Origin: Microbacterium murale
GTDB lineage: Bacteria; Actinomycetota; Actinomycetes; Actinomycetales; Microbacteriaceae
NCBI RefSeq assembly: GCF_014635185.1
Contig: NZ_BMCM01000001.1
Span: 124,001 to 188,000, forward strand
DNA length: 64,000 nt
Direction of reading: 5' to 3'
This document shows, piece by piece, positions 17,710 through 27,300 of this stretch (the stretch's first letter is position 1; the number at the start of each line of letters is the position of its first letter). Position numbers and translations under genes: made by a program. The notes beneath the pieces were generated by a model, which saw only the letters and a list, made by a program, of their open reading frames with translations, was not told where the DNA came from and did not search any database.

Positions 17710-20700
17710 CTACTCCGTGAGATACCCGACGTCGTCGATCTGGAACTTCGGAACCCAGTTGGGATACGTGGTGCCGATCGCCGCGAACGAGACCTCGAAG
17801 GAGACCACGGCGTTGCGAGAGTCCCAGCCGCTCACATCGATCGACAGCTCGTTCCACTTGTCCGGCGAAAACTCGGTGTTCAGAGTCGTCACTGTGGTGC
17901 CGTCGGCGGCGGTCAGGGTGAAAGTGGCCACGTAGCCGGTGGCACCAGGGGCACCTCCGTATGAGTCCGCCCACACGTGCACCGACGTCGCCGCGCTCAG
18001 ATCGACCGCCTTCTCCGGTGTCGCCGAGATGACGCGCGGGGACGTCGCCGGCGCAGGCCGACTCGTCGCCTCGAGTGCTCCGACGCCACCATGGGGCGTG
18101 CGAGGGCCGTTGGCGAAGCTGGTGACCCTGGCGATCGAGTCGACGTTCGCTCCGGCTTCCCATCCCTGCGTATCGATTTCGAAGTCGTATCTGCCGTTCG
18201 GGGCGGGTGGAGGCGTTGTCACTTCCACCTCGACAGTGTGACGTCCCAGGCTCACGCAGAGCGTGCTCGCGTCACCGCGCACTGCACTCACGGTGAACTC
18301 CAGTGCGGCAACGCCACCTGTTGGCGTCTCGGGGATCCGCGCAGCATCCCGACTCACATCGATATCGCCGCAGTCATTCGGGATGCGTACGGCACCGCGA
18401 AGCGCATCCACATCCAGATTGGTGAGAGACACGGTCAGCGTCGACCCGACGAGGTCGGCGCTATCCGCTGCCGCGGCAACCACGACATTCGGAGACTGGG
18501 AGGTCGCGACCGACTTCGACAGCGAGACGGACTCGAGATCGAACGAGGTCACCGGCCTGGATGTCCCGGTGCCGCGCACCATGACCTTCACCCTGACCAG
18601 CGTGTCGCCGGCCACCGCTTCCGGCAACTGCAGTGCAGCGGAATGGAACTCTCCATCCGCCAGAACCCTCGCCTCGCCTTCGATCACCTGGCCGGAGGAT
18701 GTCGTCGCTCTGATCTGCACGAACGTGTCCGTACCCAGTTCGGTGTCGACCGGCAGCCGCACAGATGCAGAGAGCCAGCCCCTGGCCGCGATCGCATCGT
18801 CCGCCGTGAACGATTTGGCGACGCTTCGCCACTGCTTGGCGTACATGCCGGGAGCGTCGACGACGTGCAGCACTCCCTCGCCGGCTGTCGCCTCGGCCAC
18901 GTTGTCCGATACTTCCCAACCGTTCTCGTCGACGTCGAATGCGCCCAGCAGAGCGGAGCCAGTCACCTGCCCGTCCACGCGTGTTCCGACAGTCGTCGTG
19001 ATGCGCCTTTCGTCGAGAGCATCCGGATCGAAACCGTCGATCACATCAGCCCAGTCATCGATCCCGATGATCTCCTTGGCGAAGTCGGTGACTTCGAGTG
19101 AGCGCGCGGTGTCGATGTACTTGAACACGTCATAGCTGTACTTGTGACGCAATGGCGCATCGGGCTTGTCCGCACTGGGGTCGTATGCCCACAGTCCGAG
19201 ATTCAGTCCACCCTCCAGCTGGTGATCGACATGGCGATGCAGGATGAAACTGTCGATCGACGGCAGGAAGCGAATCTTGTAATAGGCATACGCGAAGCAC
19301 GCCGCCTGCAGCTTCTCCGCATCGAGCGTGAGATTGCTACCAGGGCCTGGAGTGTGGCAGCCCTGCTCCGAAAGGATGATCCTGCGAGGTTCACCCTTGT
19401 ACAACAGCTCGTCCGCTGCCAAGTACTCCGGAAGCACCTGAATGTTCTTGAACGTGATCAGCTTCGTATCGATGGTGTCTGTCGCATCCGTGTCATTCCA
19501 GAAGTCCGGGTGGAAAAGGTCTTGGGGATACGGGTGGTACGCGATGAACCAGGGAAAGTCGCCGCCTGCCTTCGAGAGCGCGTTCAGCTTCTCGATCACG
19601 TCTTTGGACGGATAGAAGCGGTTTGAATTTCCGCCGGCCGGAACCGTCCAGTGCTGCGTCAGCGAAGTATACGTACGCGCCTGGTCGTAGTACTTGCGCG
19701 AGGACAGCGACATGATGCGCAGCGCGCGCGAGTAGTCGTTCAGGAACTCATCGATCGTCTTCTCACCCGAGTTCGACCAGATCCACTGCGTGTTGACCTC
19801 GTTGCCGACGATGAAGCCGACCGCACGCCCGAATTGCTCGTCGGTACGCGACCAGCGGCTCGCGATGAACTCCATCGCGGCTGTGGTGTACTTCACGCCT
19901 TCATCCGTGACCGTGTTGAACCCGAACACCGGCCCGGCGCCGGGTTCGCGCGAGGCGTCAGGGTGGATCAGGATGTTCGCCGCACTGTCGGGTTCGTCGT
20001 CGTGCTCGTAGAGGAGCACGATCAGGTTGACCAGGGCGCCGTTGTCCGACACCGCCTTGATCTGGGTGTCGAGTGCTTCGACTTCGGAGGCGTCGAAGTA
20101 ATACTCCTGGCCGCCACTGGTGAAGGGGATGTTGTCATCGCTCGTCTTCTTGTTGAGCATGATCCCGGCCAGGTCGAGGTTGATCGCCGCATGCTGCACG
20201 CCGAGGCTCTCAGCATCATCGGACAGCGCTACCTGAAGGCCCTTCTTATCCAGCACCTGAGGAAACTCCGCCGTACTCGCGGCGGTCAAGCGCAGGTCGT
20301 CCGCGAAGTGCGGCGCACCGATCGCATCGCCGTCGACGGCCGCGGTGAACTGCCCGTAGAGGTTGTCTGTTCCGTCCGCCTGAAGGCGTGGACCCTCGAC
20401 AGAGAACGAGCCGTCTGCGCCGGCGACGGCAGTGCCGAACTCCTGCGCGTCGTCGACCCCCGCGGCCGAGTGTGCGCTCGAGACGGATACGTCGACGTCG
20501 GTGCCGGCGTTCTCGGCGCCGGCAAAGCCGGTGATGGTGACCATCTCGTCTGCCACAGCGACGGATGCGATACCGGCGCTCGACTCGACAACCGGCAGTT
20601 CGGCCGGCCTCGGCGACGCGATCGCGGCCCCGGCGGAGACACCGCTCAAAAGCAGGGCGGCCGTCGTCGCAATCGCCGCGATCCCGCTGAATCGTTTTCT

Positions 20701-20712
20701 ACGGATGGGCAT
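17710..20712 (-). CDS. secreted DUF5722-type protein, putative glycoside hydrolase
   Basis: A 1000-residue protein with a Sec signal peptide (MPIRRKRFSG then a hydrophobic run, likely cleavage near IASPRP). The central region, about residues 150-560, resembles DUF5722 and looks like a TIM barrel: FIVGNEVNTQW near residue 302 and IILSEQGCHTP near 447 could supply the acid/base and nucleophile glutamates of a clan GH-A enzyme. Two or more beta-sandwich domains follow; the last ends KFQIDDVGYLTE and resembles the tail of the GH78 paralogues. The ATG at 20712 follows GAGAGGA; a longer frame to 20769 has no site. Co-transcribed with the second binding protein, it probably cuts a plant polysaccharide outside the cell. 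Activity is unproven. Confidence 0.7.
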   Translation of the reverse strand: MPIRRKRFSGIAAIATTAALLLSGVSAGAAIASPRPAELPVVESSAGIASVAVADEMVTITGFAGAENAGTDVDVSVSSAHSAAGVDDAQEFGTAVAGADGSFSVEGPRLQADGTDNLYGQFTAAVDGDAIGAPHFADDLRLTAASTAEFPQVLDKKGLQVALSDDAESLGVQHAAINLDLAGIMLNKKTSDDNIPFTSGGQEYYFDASEVEALDTQIKAVSDNGALVNLIVLLYEHDDEPDSAANILIHPDASREPGAGPVFGFNTVTDEGVKYTTAAMEFIASRWSRTDEQFGRAVGFIVGNEVNTQWIWSNSGEKTIDEFLNDYSRALRIMSLSSRKYYDQARTYTSLTQHWTVPAGGNSNRFYPSKDVIEKLNALSKAGGDFPWFIAYHPYPQDLFHPDFWNDTDATDTIDTKLITFKNIQVLPEYLAADELLYKGEPRRIILSEQGCHTPGPGSNLTLDAEKLQAACFAYAYYKIRFLPSIDSFILHRHVDHQLEGGLNLGLWAYDPSADKPDAPLRHKYSYDVFKYIDTARSLEVTDFAKEIIGIDDWADVIDGFDPDALDERRITTTVGTRVDGQVTGSALLGAFDVDENGWEVSDNVAEATAGEGVLHVVDAPGMYAKQWRSVAKSFTADDAIAARGWLSASVRLPVDTELGTDTFVQIRATTSSGQVIEGEARVLADGEFHSAALQLPEAVAGDTLVRVKVMVRGTGTSRPVTSFDLESVSLSKSVATSQSPNVVVAAAADSADLVGSTLTVSLTNLDVDALRGAVRIPNDCGDIDVSRDAARIPETPTGGVAALEFTVSAVRGDASTLCVSLGRHTVEVEVTTPPPAPNGRYDFEIDTQGWEAGANVDSIARVTSFANGPRTPHGGVGALEATSRPAPATSPRVISATPEKAVDLSAATSVHVWADSYGGAPGATGYVATFTLTAADGTTVTTLNTEFSPDKWNELSIDVSGWDSRNAVVSFEVSFAAIGTTYPNWVPKFQIDDVGYLTE

Positions 20713-20746
20713 GACACTTCCTCTCGTAAGGCACAGCTGTTCTGTC

Positions 20747-20778
20747 GGCGGGCCGATGGCGAGCGCCATCGACCCGCC
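20747..20778 (-). terminator. intercistronic hairpin after the second binding-protein gene
   Basis: Arms GGCGGG and CGATGGCG pair with CGCCATCG and CCCGCC, with one mismatch between the two stem parts and a 2-nt centre. It lies 30 nt after the binding-protein stop and before the DUF5722 gene, the same relative position as the hairpin at 9105-9135. Confidence 0.6.
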
Positions 20779-20807
20779 ATCGGATCGCGGGCGGTGCGGC
20801 TTGCGGA

Positions 20808-22274
20808 CTACTGAGCCCAGTCCTCAGTCCACTTCGCTTCCACGGCCTGTTCCTTTGCCCAGGCGACGGCGTTGTCATTGAGCTTGATCAGCTCGTCCTC
20901 GAGCGACGTCGTACCGAGGAGATAGCCGGTGCGCGTGTTCTCGGCGGAGACCGCCTTCGGCCCCCGCCACAGGCCGCCGTTCTGTCCGCCGAGCGAGAGC
21001 GTCGCCCACGCGCCGTCGTTCATCGCCTCAAGGCCGGGAGGGGCAGTCAGCGCGGACACCGCGGGAATGCCTCCCGTCTCGTCGAGCCAGGTCTGCACCT
21101 TGGGGCTCGAGACGTACTGCAGGAACGTGATCGCCGCATCCAGCTGCTCGCCCTTGATGTACGCCGGGATCATGTAGGCAGTTCCGCCGTTGTTGACGCC
21201 GAACTGCGCCGGCTCACCGGTCGCCTGATCCGAATCGCTCTTCGTGAGCGTCGGGAACGGGATCGTGCCGTACTCGAAGTCCACCGTGCTGAGCTGCGTG
21301 GAGGCGAAGTTGGTACCCCATGCCATCGCGGCCTTGTTGCCGGGGAAGTCCGTCCCTCCGGTGAATGCCCCCTCCGAACTGATGCCGGACCAGTTCGGTG
21401 TCGCGCATTCGTCGTAGAGCGTCTTGAGCGACTCGAGAACGGCGGCGAAACCGGGGTCCTCCGACATGTTGATCTCGTCGGTGAGATAGCCGTGCGCCAC
21501 GCTCTTGACGGTCACTGGCGAGCTCGTACCCGCTTCACCGTCCGCACCGAACTGGTTGACAGCCTCGGTCTCCGGTACGAGCAGCATCGACGACAGCGCC
21601 GTCGACGCCCAACCGACCGGCAGATTGCCATTGTCTGTCGCGAGAGGGATGTAGCCGGCATCCGTGATCTGCCCGCATGCGTCGAGGAACCCGTCGAAAG
21701 TCGCAAGGTCATCGACGTCGACACCGGCGTCATCGAGGATGTCCTTGTTGAAGTAGATGCCGACCGACACCAGGTTGAACGGGATCGACTCGTAGTGACC
21801 CGCGGTGTTCTGACCCAGACGGTCCTCACCGCCGAAGTACTTCGAGTTGAAGTCCTCGATCCACGGCTTGCCGGTGTCGGAGAACTCGTTCGGCTCCGCC
21901 AGCGCCTCATCGAGCGAGACGACCTGGTCGGGGGCATGAGTCGTCTGGTTGAAGATCAACTCCGGCGCGGTGCCGGCCGTCAGCTGCGCGGCCGATGTCT
22001 GCGACCACGAGCTGAGCGGCAGCACGTTGGTCTTCACCTTGATGTCGGGATTGTCCTTCTCGAAATTGCTGATGAGCTCGTCCCACGCCGGACCGAATGT
22101 CTTCGTGTCGCTTGTGAACTGGTTGGGTCCGGAAAGGGTGATGGTCACCGTGTCCGAATCGCCCCCGCCGGGGGCGCATCCGGCGAGCGCTGCGATTGTG
22201 CCCAGCGTCGCCACTGACGCGATCACGGCCAAACCGCTCCGGCTCGGACGCAACGTCTTCGTTGAATTGAGCAT
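20808..22274 (-). CDS. sugar ABC transporter substrate-binding lipoprotein 2 (CUT1 type)
   Basis: A 488-residue family 1 solute-binding lipoprotein with lipobox LAGC and the lipidated Cys at residue 33. The AGGAAAC site just before the ATG supports this start. Only distant similarity to the first binding protein is visible, so it probably takes a different oligosaccharide. It follows its two permease genes after a 109-bp gap holding its own operator and a likely promoter, and is followed by the DUF5722 gene. The ligand may be the product of that exported protein (inferred). Confidence 0.92.
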   Translation of the reverse strand: MLNSTKTLRPSRSGLAVIASVATLGTIAALAGCAPGGGDSDTVTITLSGPNQFTSDTKTFGPAWDELISNFEKDNPDIKVKTNVLPLSSWSQTSAAQLTAGTAPELIFNQTTHAPDQVVSLDEALAEPNEFSDTGKPWIEDFNSKYFGGEDRLGQNTAGHYESIPFNLVSVGIYFNKDILDDAGVDVDDLATFDGFLDACGQITDAGYIPLATDNGNLPVGWASTALSSMLLVPETEAVNQFGADGEAGTSSPVTVKSVAHGYLTDEINMSEDPGFAAVLESLKTLYDECATPNWSGISSEGAFTGGTDFPGNKAAMAWGTNFASTQLSTVDFEYGTIPFPTLTKSDSDQATGEPAQFGVNNGGTAYMIPAYIKGEQLDAAITFLQYVSSPKVQTWLDETGGIPAVSALTAPPGLEAMNDGAWATLSLGGQNGGLWRGPKAVSAENTRTGYLLGTTSLEDELIKLNDNAVAWAKEQAVEAKWTEDWAQ

Positions 22275-22323
22275 GTTTCCTCTTTCTCACTTGTCGATGT
22301 TCGGGACTGATGTGGTGCGAGAG

Positions 22324-22335
22324 TAAATCGTTTCA
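22324..22335. promoter_or_regulatory. LacI-type operator, CG-centred (O4)
   Basis: TAAATCGTTTCA, one position off the consensus arm on one side, lies 50 bp upstream of the second binding-protein gene. On the minus strand a possible -10 box TACTCT (22325-22320) touches its edge. It implies separate control of the binding protein and DUF5722 genes. Confidence 0.55.
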
Positions 22336-22383
22336 TTCGACGACCGGCCGATCCCCACCTCCTGTTGCACCAGGGGAGCCGAT

Positions 22384-23256
22384 TCAGTGCGCGCCAGGAA
22401 CGCCGCCCTGCACTCCGGCGAGGAAGTACTTCGACAGGAAGGTGAAGAGCAGGACGAGAGGCAGGCTGGCGATCAGGTAGCCGGCCATCAGAGGACCGTA
22501 GTCCGTCGCGTTCTGACCCTGGAAGAACTGCAGCCCGACCGACACCGTGCGCAGATTGTTGTCAGAGATCACGAGGAGCGGCCAGAAGAAGTCATTCCAC
22601 ACCTCACTGACCGTGAGCAACGAGATCGTTCCGAGAACCGGGAGCGAGAGCGGAAGCATCACGGACCAATACATCCGCGCGCCGCTGGCGCCGTCCAGGC
22701 GAGCCGCGTCGAACAGCGTCTGAGGAATTCCCTCGACGAAGTTGCGAATGAGGATGGTTCCGAGCACGCTGCCGCCGACCGTGTACGGCACCACCAGCAC
22801 GATGTACGTGTTCAGAAGTCCCAGATCCTTCATGATGATGAAGAGCGGGATCAGATTGGCCAGGCCAGGCACCATCATCAGTACCAGGACCGCACCGAAG
22901 ATGAGCCCCCGGCCAGCGAATCGATAGCGCGCAAGCACGAAACCGGAGATCGATGCGATCAACAGGATCAGCACGATCGAGATCACCGCGACTATCGCGG
23001 TGTTGAGCAGATACGGCTGGATCTGCTCCCACGCCACCGAGTAGTTCTCGAAATGGAGCGGGAACGCGACCTGCCAGAAGCTGTCGGCGAACTGCTGGTT
23101 CGTCTTGAAAGACGTCACCACCATGAACAGGTAGGGCGCGAGTGCGACGGTCGCGATGAGGATCAGCACGGTCTTGATGCCGATCTGCCGCGACCCCCGT
23201 CCGGAGCGCCTTCTCGTCGCACCGGTGATCTCGCTGCGGGACTGGACGACGGTCAC
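22384..23256 (-). CDS. carbohydrate ABC transporter permease (MalG-like), system 2
   Basis: A 290-residue permease with a basic N-terminus, six hydrophobic helices and the EAA loop DAARLDGASGARMYWSVMLP near residues 184-203. The GTG start overlaps the stop of the upstream permease gene by 4 bp. It forms the membrane channel of the second importer with its neighbour and the binding protein at 20808-22274. Confidence 0.92.
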   Translation of the reverse strand: MTVVQSRSEITGATRRRSGRGSRQIGIKTVLILIATVALAPYLFMVVTSFKTNQQFADSFWQVAFPLHFENYSVAWEQIQPYLLNTAIVAVISIVLILLIASISGFVLARYRFAGRGLIFGAVLVLMMVPGLANLIPLFIIMKDLGLLNTYIVLVVPYTVGGSVLGTILIRNFVEGIPQTLFDAARLDGASGARMYWSVMLPLSLPVLGTISLLTVSEVWNDFFWPLLVISDNNLRTVSVGLQFFQGQNATDYGPLMAGYLIASLPLVLLFTFLSKYFLAGVQGGVPGAH

Positions 23257-24221
23257 ATCGCACCTCCGTCGGTCGTCGATGAGTCACGTCTGCGCGCCAC
23301 GACCACGACGGCGCTGATGATGATGGTGATGATGAACAAAGTGGTGGACAGGGCTGCGGAGTAGCCCCAATCACCGCCTTGGAAGGCGACGTTGATCATT
23401 CGCAGGATGGGCACCATCGTCGCGTTGTCCGGCCCGCCGGAGGTCAGCACGTATGCGACGAAGCCGTATTGCAGGGTGCCGACGATCGCGAGGAACACGA
23501 GGATGCGAACCTGGCTCGCCATCAGGGGCAGGTCGATCTGCCAGAACCGGGCGAAGCGCCCCACGCCATCGAGCTGAGCCGCCTCGAGCACCTCGGTCGG
23601 GATGTTCTGCAGGCTCGAGTAGAAGATCAGGAACGGCAGGCCTGCGATGAACGGGAAGCCGACGAAGAGCAGCGAGAGCAGCGCGGTGCTCGCCTGCCCC
23701 GTCCAGTTCTGTGCCAGCGATTCCAGCCCGAGCGCCTTGAGCGCCTGGTTGATCACGCCGTCGTTCGGGCTGTAGAAGAAGCCCCACACCAGCGCTGTCA
23801 CCACACCGGGGAAAGCCATCGGAACGATGAGGAGCGTGCGCATCGTGAACTGCCAGCGTGCACTTCTGAGCGAGATGAGCAGCTCAGCAGCGAGCAGTGG
23901 GAACACCCATGCGACCACGGAGAACAGGAAGATGATGCCGAGATTCCTGAACGACGACCACCAGATCTGGTCGCTGAACATGGTGATGTAGTTGTCGAAT
24001 CCCAGGAACGTCGACTCCGCTGCCGGCTGCCAGTGGAAGAACGACCAGAAGATGGCGGAGACGGCCGGGTAATACGCGAAGTATCCGATGAGCACGGCGA
24101 GCGGCAGCAGCGCGAGATAGAGCCACCAGCGCACCACCCGCTTGCGCGGTGCGCGCACCGTGTTCTGCGAATCCGACGGTACCGACGTGCTGAGCGCAGA
24201 CGCATCGACTGTCACGACCAA
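23253..24221 (-). CDS. carbohydrate ABC transporter permease (MalF-like), system 2
   Basis: A permease of about 322 residues. After a short cytoplasmic tail come six hydrophobic segments (first WWLYLALLPLAVLIGYFAY) and the EAA loop EAAQLDGVGRFARFWQIDLP near residues 213-232. The start is a TTG at 24221 with GAGGGG 6 nt upstream; a GTG two codons later is an alternative. It is the first gene of the minus-strand importer operon, with a LacI operator about 65 bp upstream. Confidence 0.9.
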   Translation of the reverse strand: MVVTVDASALSTSVPSDSQNTVRAPRKRVVRWWLYLALLPLAVLIGYFAYYPAVSAIFWSFFHWQPAAESTFLGFDNYITMFSDQIWWSSFRNLGIIFLFSVVAWVFPLLAAELLISLRSARWQFTMRTLLIVPMAFPGVVTALVWGFFYSPNDGVINQALKALGLESLAQNWTGQASTALLSLLFVGFPFIAGLPFLIFYSSLQNIPTEVLEAAQLDGVGRFARFWQIDLPLMASQVRILVFLAIVGTLQYGFVAYVLTSGGPDNATMVPILRMINVAFQGGDWGYSAALSTTLFIITIIISAVVVVARRRDSSTTDGGAM

Positions 24222-24284
24222 GATCAGCCCCTCATCATCGAGTTCGAATCGGAAGCAACTGGAGCAGCCGCTTCGACATGAAGA

Positions 24285-24296
24285 TAAAACGTTTCA
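24285..24296. promoter_or_regulatory. LacI-type operator, CG-centred (O5), ahead of importer 2
   Basis: TAAAACGTTTCA lies 64 bp upstream of the permease start and overlaps a possible minus-strand -10 box TATCTT (24286-24281). A weaker match, GAAATCGATTCA, is at 24342-24353, 46 bp further upstream, and could serve as an auxiliary site. Confidence 0.6.
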
Positions 24297-24366
24297 TTAT
24301 GATCGCGGTATATCGCCATGTATGTCAAGTGTTTCCAAGTAGAAATCGATTCATTCTCTGCCCCGC

Positions 24367-27300
24367 TCACCATGTGCGAGCCACCGTGCTGAACCCGATC
24401 TCGCTGAGATGAAATCCGGAAAGGATGCCGGGTTGAGCCGGATAGAGCGCCAGCGCGTTGCCCGCAGCGTCACGCCGGTACTCGAGGCCGACCTCCATCT
24501 CGGTGACCGCGAGCTCGTCGTCGAGATCAGCGACGTCCACCGCTACACGGTTCCAGCCGGCCGGCCACAGCGCACCGGAGCTCGATCGCGTCTCGCCGTT
24601 GCTCAGACGCAGCCGGAAGAAGGGAGTCGCGACCCGATCCGGACCAGCGAGGCATTGATCGATCAGTGCGTAGAAGAAGGTGACCCCGGCGACCGGAATC
24701 GGGGCTGCAAGCGCGAGCAGCACGGTCGGAGCGCCGATGCCGCCGGCCGTGGCGACGATCTTCTGCACCGAATGCGCAGGCTGTTCGTGCGGAACCGGCA
24801 TGCATCTCAGACGGTGAAGCGACTCGATCGTGGGGGCGGCACGCCCCGGAGAGAGCCGCGCGGGCTCCAGTAGGGCACGCGAACCCACGACATCCGCTGC
24901 GAGGAGATCGCGACCGTCGATCGCCGCGCCTCGGGATGAAGTCGATGTGCCTCGGGACGAGGGCGATGCGCAGGAACGAAGGGCGTCGGCTGACGGCCGC
25001 ACCGTGATCACATGTGTGCCCGGAGAAAGAACGGCATCCGCCCGCCCCGCGATCACCAGGGTGCCTTCGCTGCGCGGCGGCACCGTGACCGTGAGCACCG
25101 TGACCTCGGATCGCGTACCGGCGCGCTCACGCGTGTAACCGACGGCCACTTCGCCCCGCACCGTCTCAGTGCGAAGCTCGAGCGTGTTCACTTGCGCGAC
25201 GAACTGCGGTTCGATTCGGAACGTGGAATACCCTGGCGCCGTCGGGCGCAGACCCGCCAGTCCCTCCCACACCCAAGCCGCGAACGGCCCGCCGAGGCCG
25301 ACATGATTGAGGGAGCCGGTGCCCGTGTTCGCCGGATCGATCCACCAGCATTCCCAGAACGTGCCCGGACCCGAGGTCAGCATCGCACCGACGCCGGGGG
25401 CCTCCGATTGCGAGAGGATGTCTGCGACGGTCTGGGATGCCCCGATCATCGTCAGTGCCCGCACCACACTGCGCGTCGTGGCGAAGCCACCCGACACGCG
25501 GTTGCCCCGCTCGCGCACGCGTTCGACGAGCCGCTCGCCGGCGCGGTGCGCCTCTTCACCTGTCAGGATGCCGGTCTCGATGGCGACGGCGAATGAACCC
25601 TGGGACCCGTTGCCGAAGGTGCCGGATGTCGGGTCGAAGAACTGGCGCCTAGCAGAACGTCGCAGCGCGTCTGCGGAATCGCGGCGGCGGATTGCGGCAT
25701 CCGTATCGCCGATCGCCTCCTCAAGATCCGCGAGCGCCAGCAGACAGTCGATCACGGCGCCGGTGTGGTGAATGGGCGGCGGCGTCTGCTCGAGCGCAAG
25801 CCAGTCGTGGCCGTAGCTGATCGGAGAGCGGGAGACGATGCCGTCCTCGTCCACACAGCCCAGTTGGAAGTCCGCCCATCTGCGCAGAGTCGGAAGCGCG
25901 CGTCGAACCAGGCTGAGGTCGCCGTAGTGCAGCAGGTGGCCCCGCAGCATGCGGTGAAGTGCGGAACCCCACACCGGGTCCGAGGGCATGCGGCTCGCGT
26001 GCATGTCCGGCGCAACCGCGGGAAGCTGCCCGTCAGGCTGCTGGCTCGTCTCGAGGTCGGCGATCCATTTGTCCAGGAACGCCGCACTGTCGAAGGCTGC
26101 CAGCTCATATTCCGCGACCGATGCTGTGTCTCCGGTCCACGCGGCCTGCTCACGCGTCGGGCAGTCCTCCGGCACGCCATGCACATTGTTCAGCAGCGTT
26201 CGCTCCGCCATCGTCAGGAGGCGATCGATCACCGTGCTGTCAGTGGACACGTAGCCGGATCGCGCAAGGTCGGTGTGCATCGAGTGAGCGGTGACTGTGA
26301 CGGATGCATCGGACGGAAGGCCTCGAACCTCCAGGTAGCGGAAGCCGTGGTAGACGAACCATGGTTCATACGCCTGCCCTGCATCGCCGTTCGCCACGTA
26401 CTCGATCAACTGCCGCTCGCGGCCGTCGTCGAAAGGCATGGTGAGGTTCGTCGTGTCGATATGACCGTCCCCGCCGATGTGTTCGCCGTGCAGCACGCGG
26501 ATCATCGTGCCCCGCGGGACCCCGCCATGCACCACCAGTCTTGACCGGCCGGCAATGTTCACGCCGACGTCGAAGAGCCGGGACTCGGGAGTCCGCTCCA
26601 ACTCGGTCGGTGTGAAGACGGCGACCTCACGCACGGGTGGGGTCCCGTCCGAGGCGATCATCGACGGTGGCGTTGCCGGCGACTCCGGCAGGTCCGCAGG
26701 TTCGAGGATCTGGATGGTCGACGGCGAGATCCCGCGCGAGACGGCACCCTGATCGTGCCGCTCAAGATAGAACGGCACATCGTCCGTGACCTCGGACGAG
26801 CTGATCCCAGAACCGACGCCCGGACTCACACGGGTGATGGAGCCGTCCTCATGCCACACTACGAGCTCAGCCAGCAGCCGAGGCGATTCGCCCGTGCGCG
26901 CCCACTCCCCCAGCCCGGCGACGAAGACGAGTGCATTCTGCCCGTCAGAGAGGAGATCAGTGACGTCATAGGTTCGGTAGAGCGCTCGAACGAGGTCTGT
27001 TCGTGTCGGATCCATCCGGTCCGGATTGACGACGGCGTCGTTCACCCATGCCCGCACGACCCCCTGGCCGGTGAGATACAGACGCGCCCTGCTCACGGTG
27101 GAACTCATCCGGAAGTGCGTCACGACGCGAGCGAGATGCGGAACCGACAGCCAGGACGCCTTCCATTGGGCATAGTCGAACGGACCGGTCTCCATGCGCG
27201 AGCGCGCCCACTGCGAGCGCCGCCCGTCGCTGTCGACGATCCGTACCCGCCAGTCGTACACCCGCAATGGCTCGAGGTCACCGTCCACGACCACGTGGTG

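Noticed and set aside
24342-24353. Second full LacI operator upstream of importer 2
   Set aside because: Two mismatches in the outer positions; kept only as a possible auxiliary site in the O5 entry.
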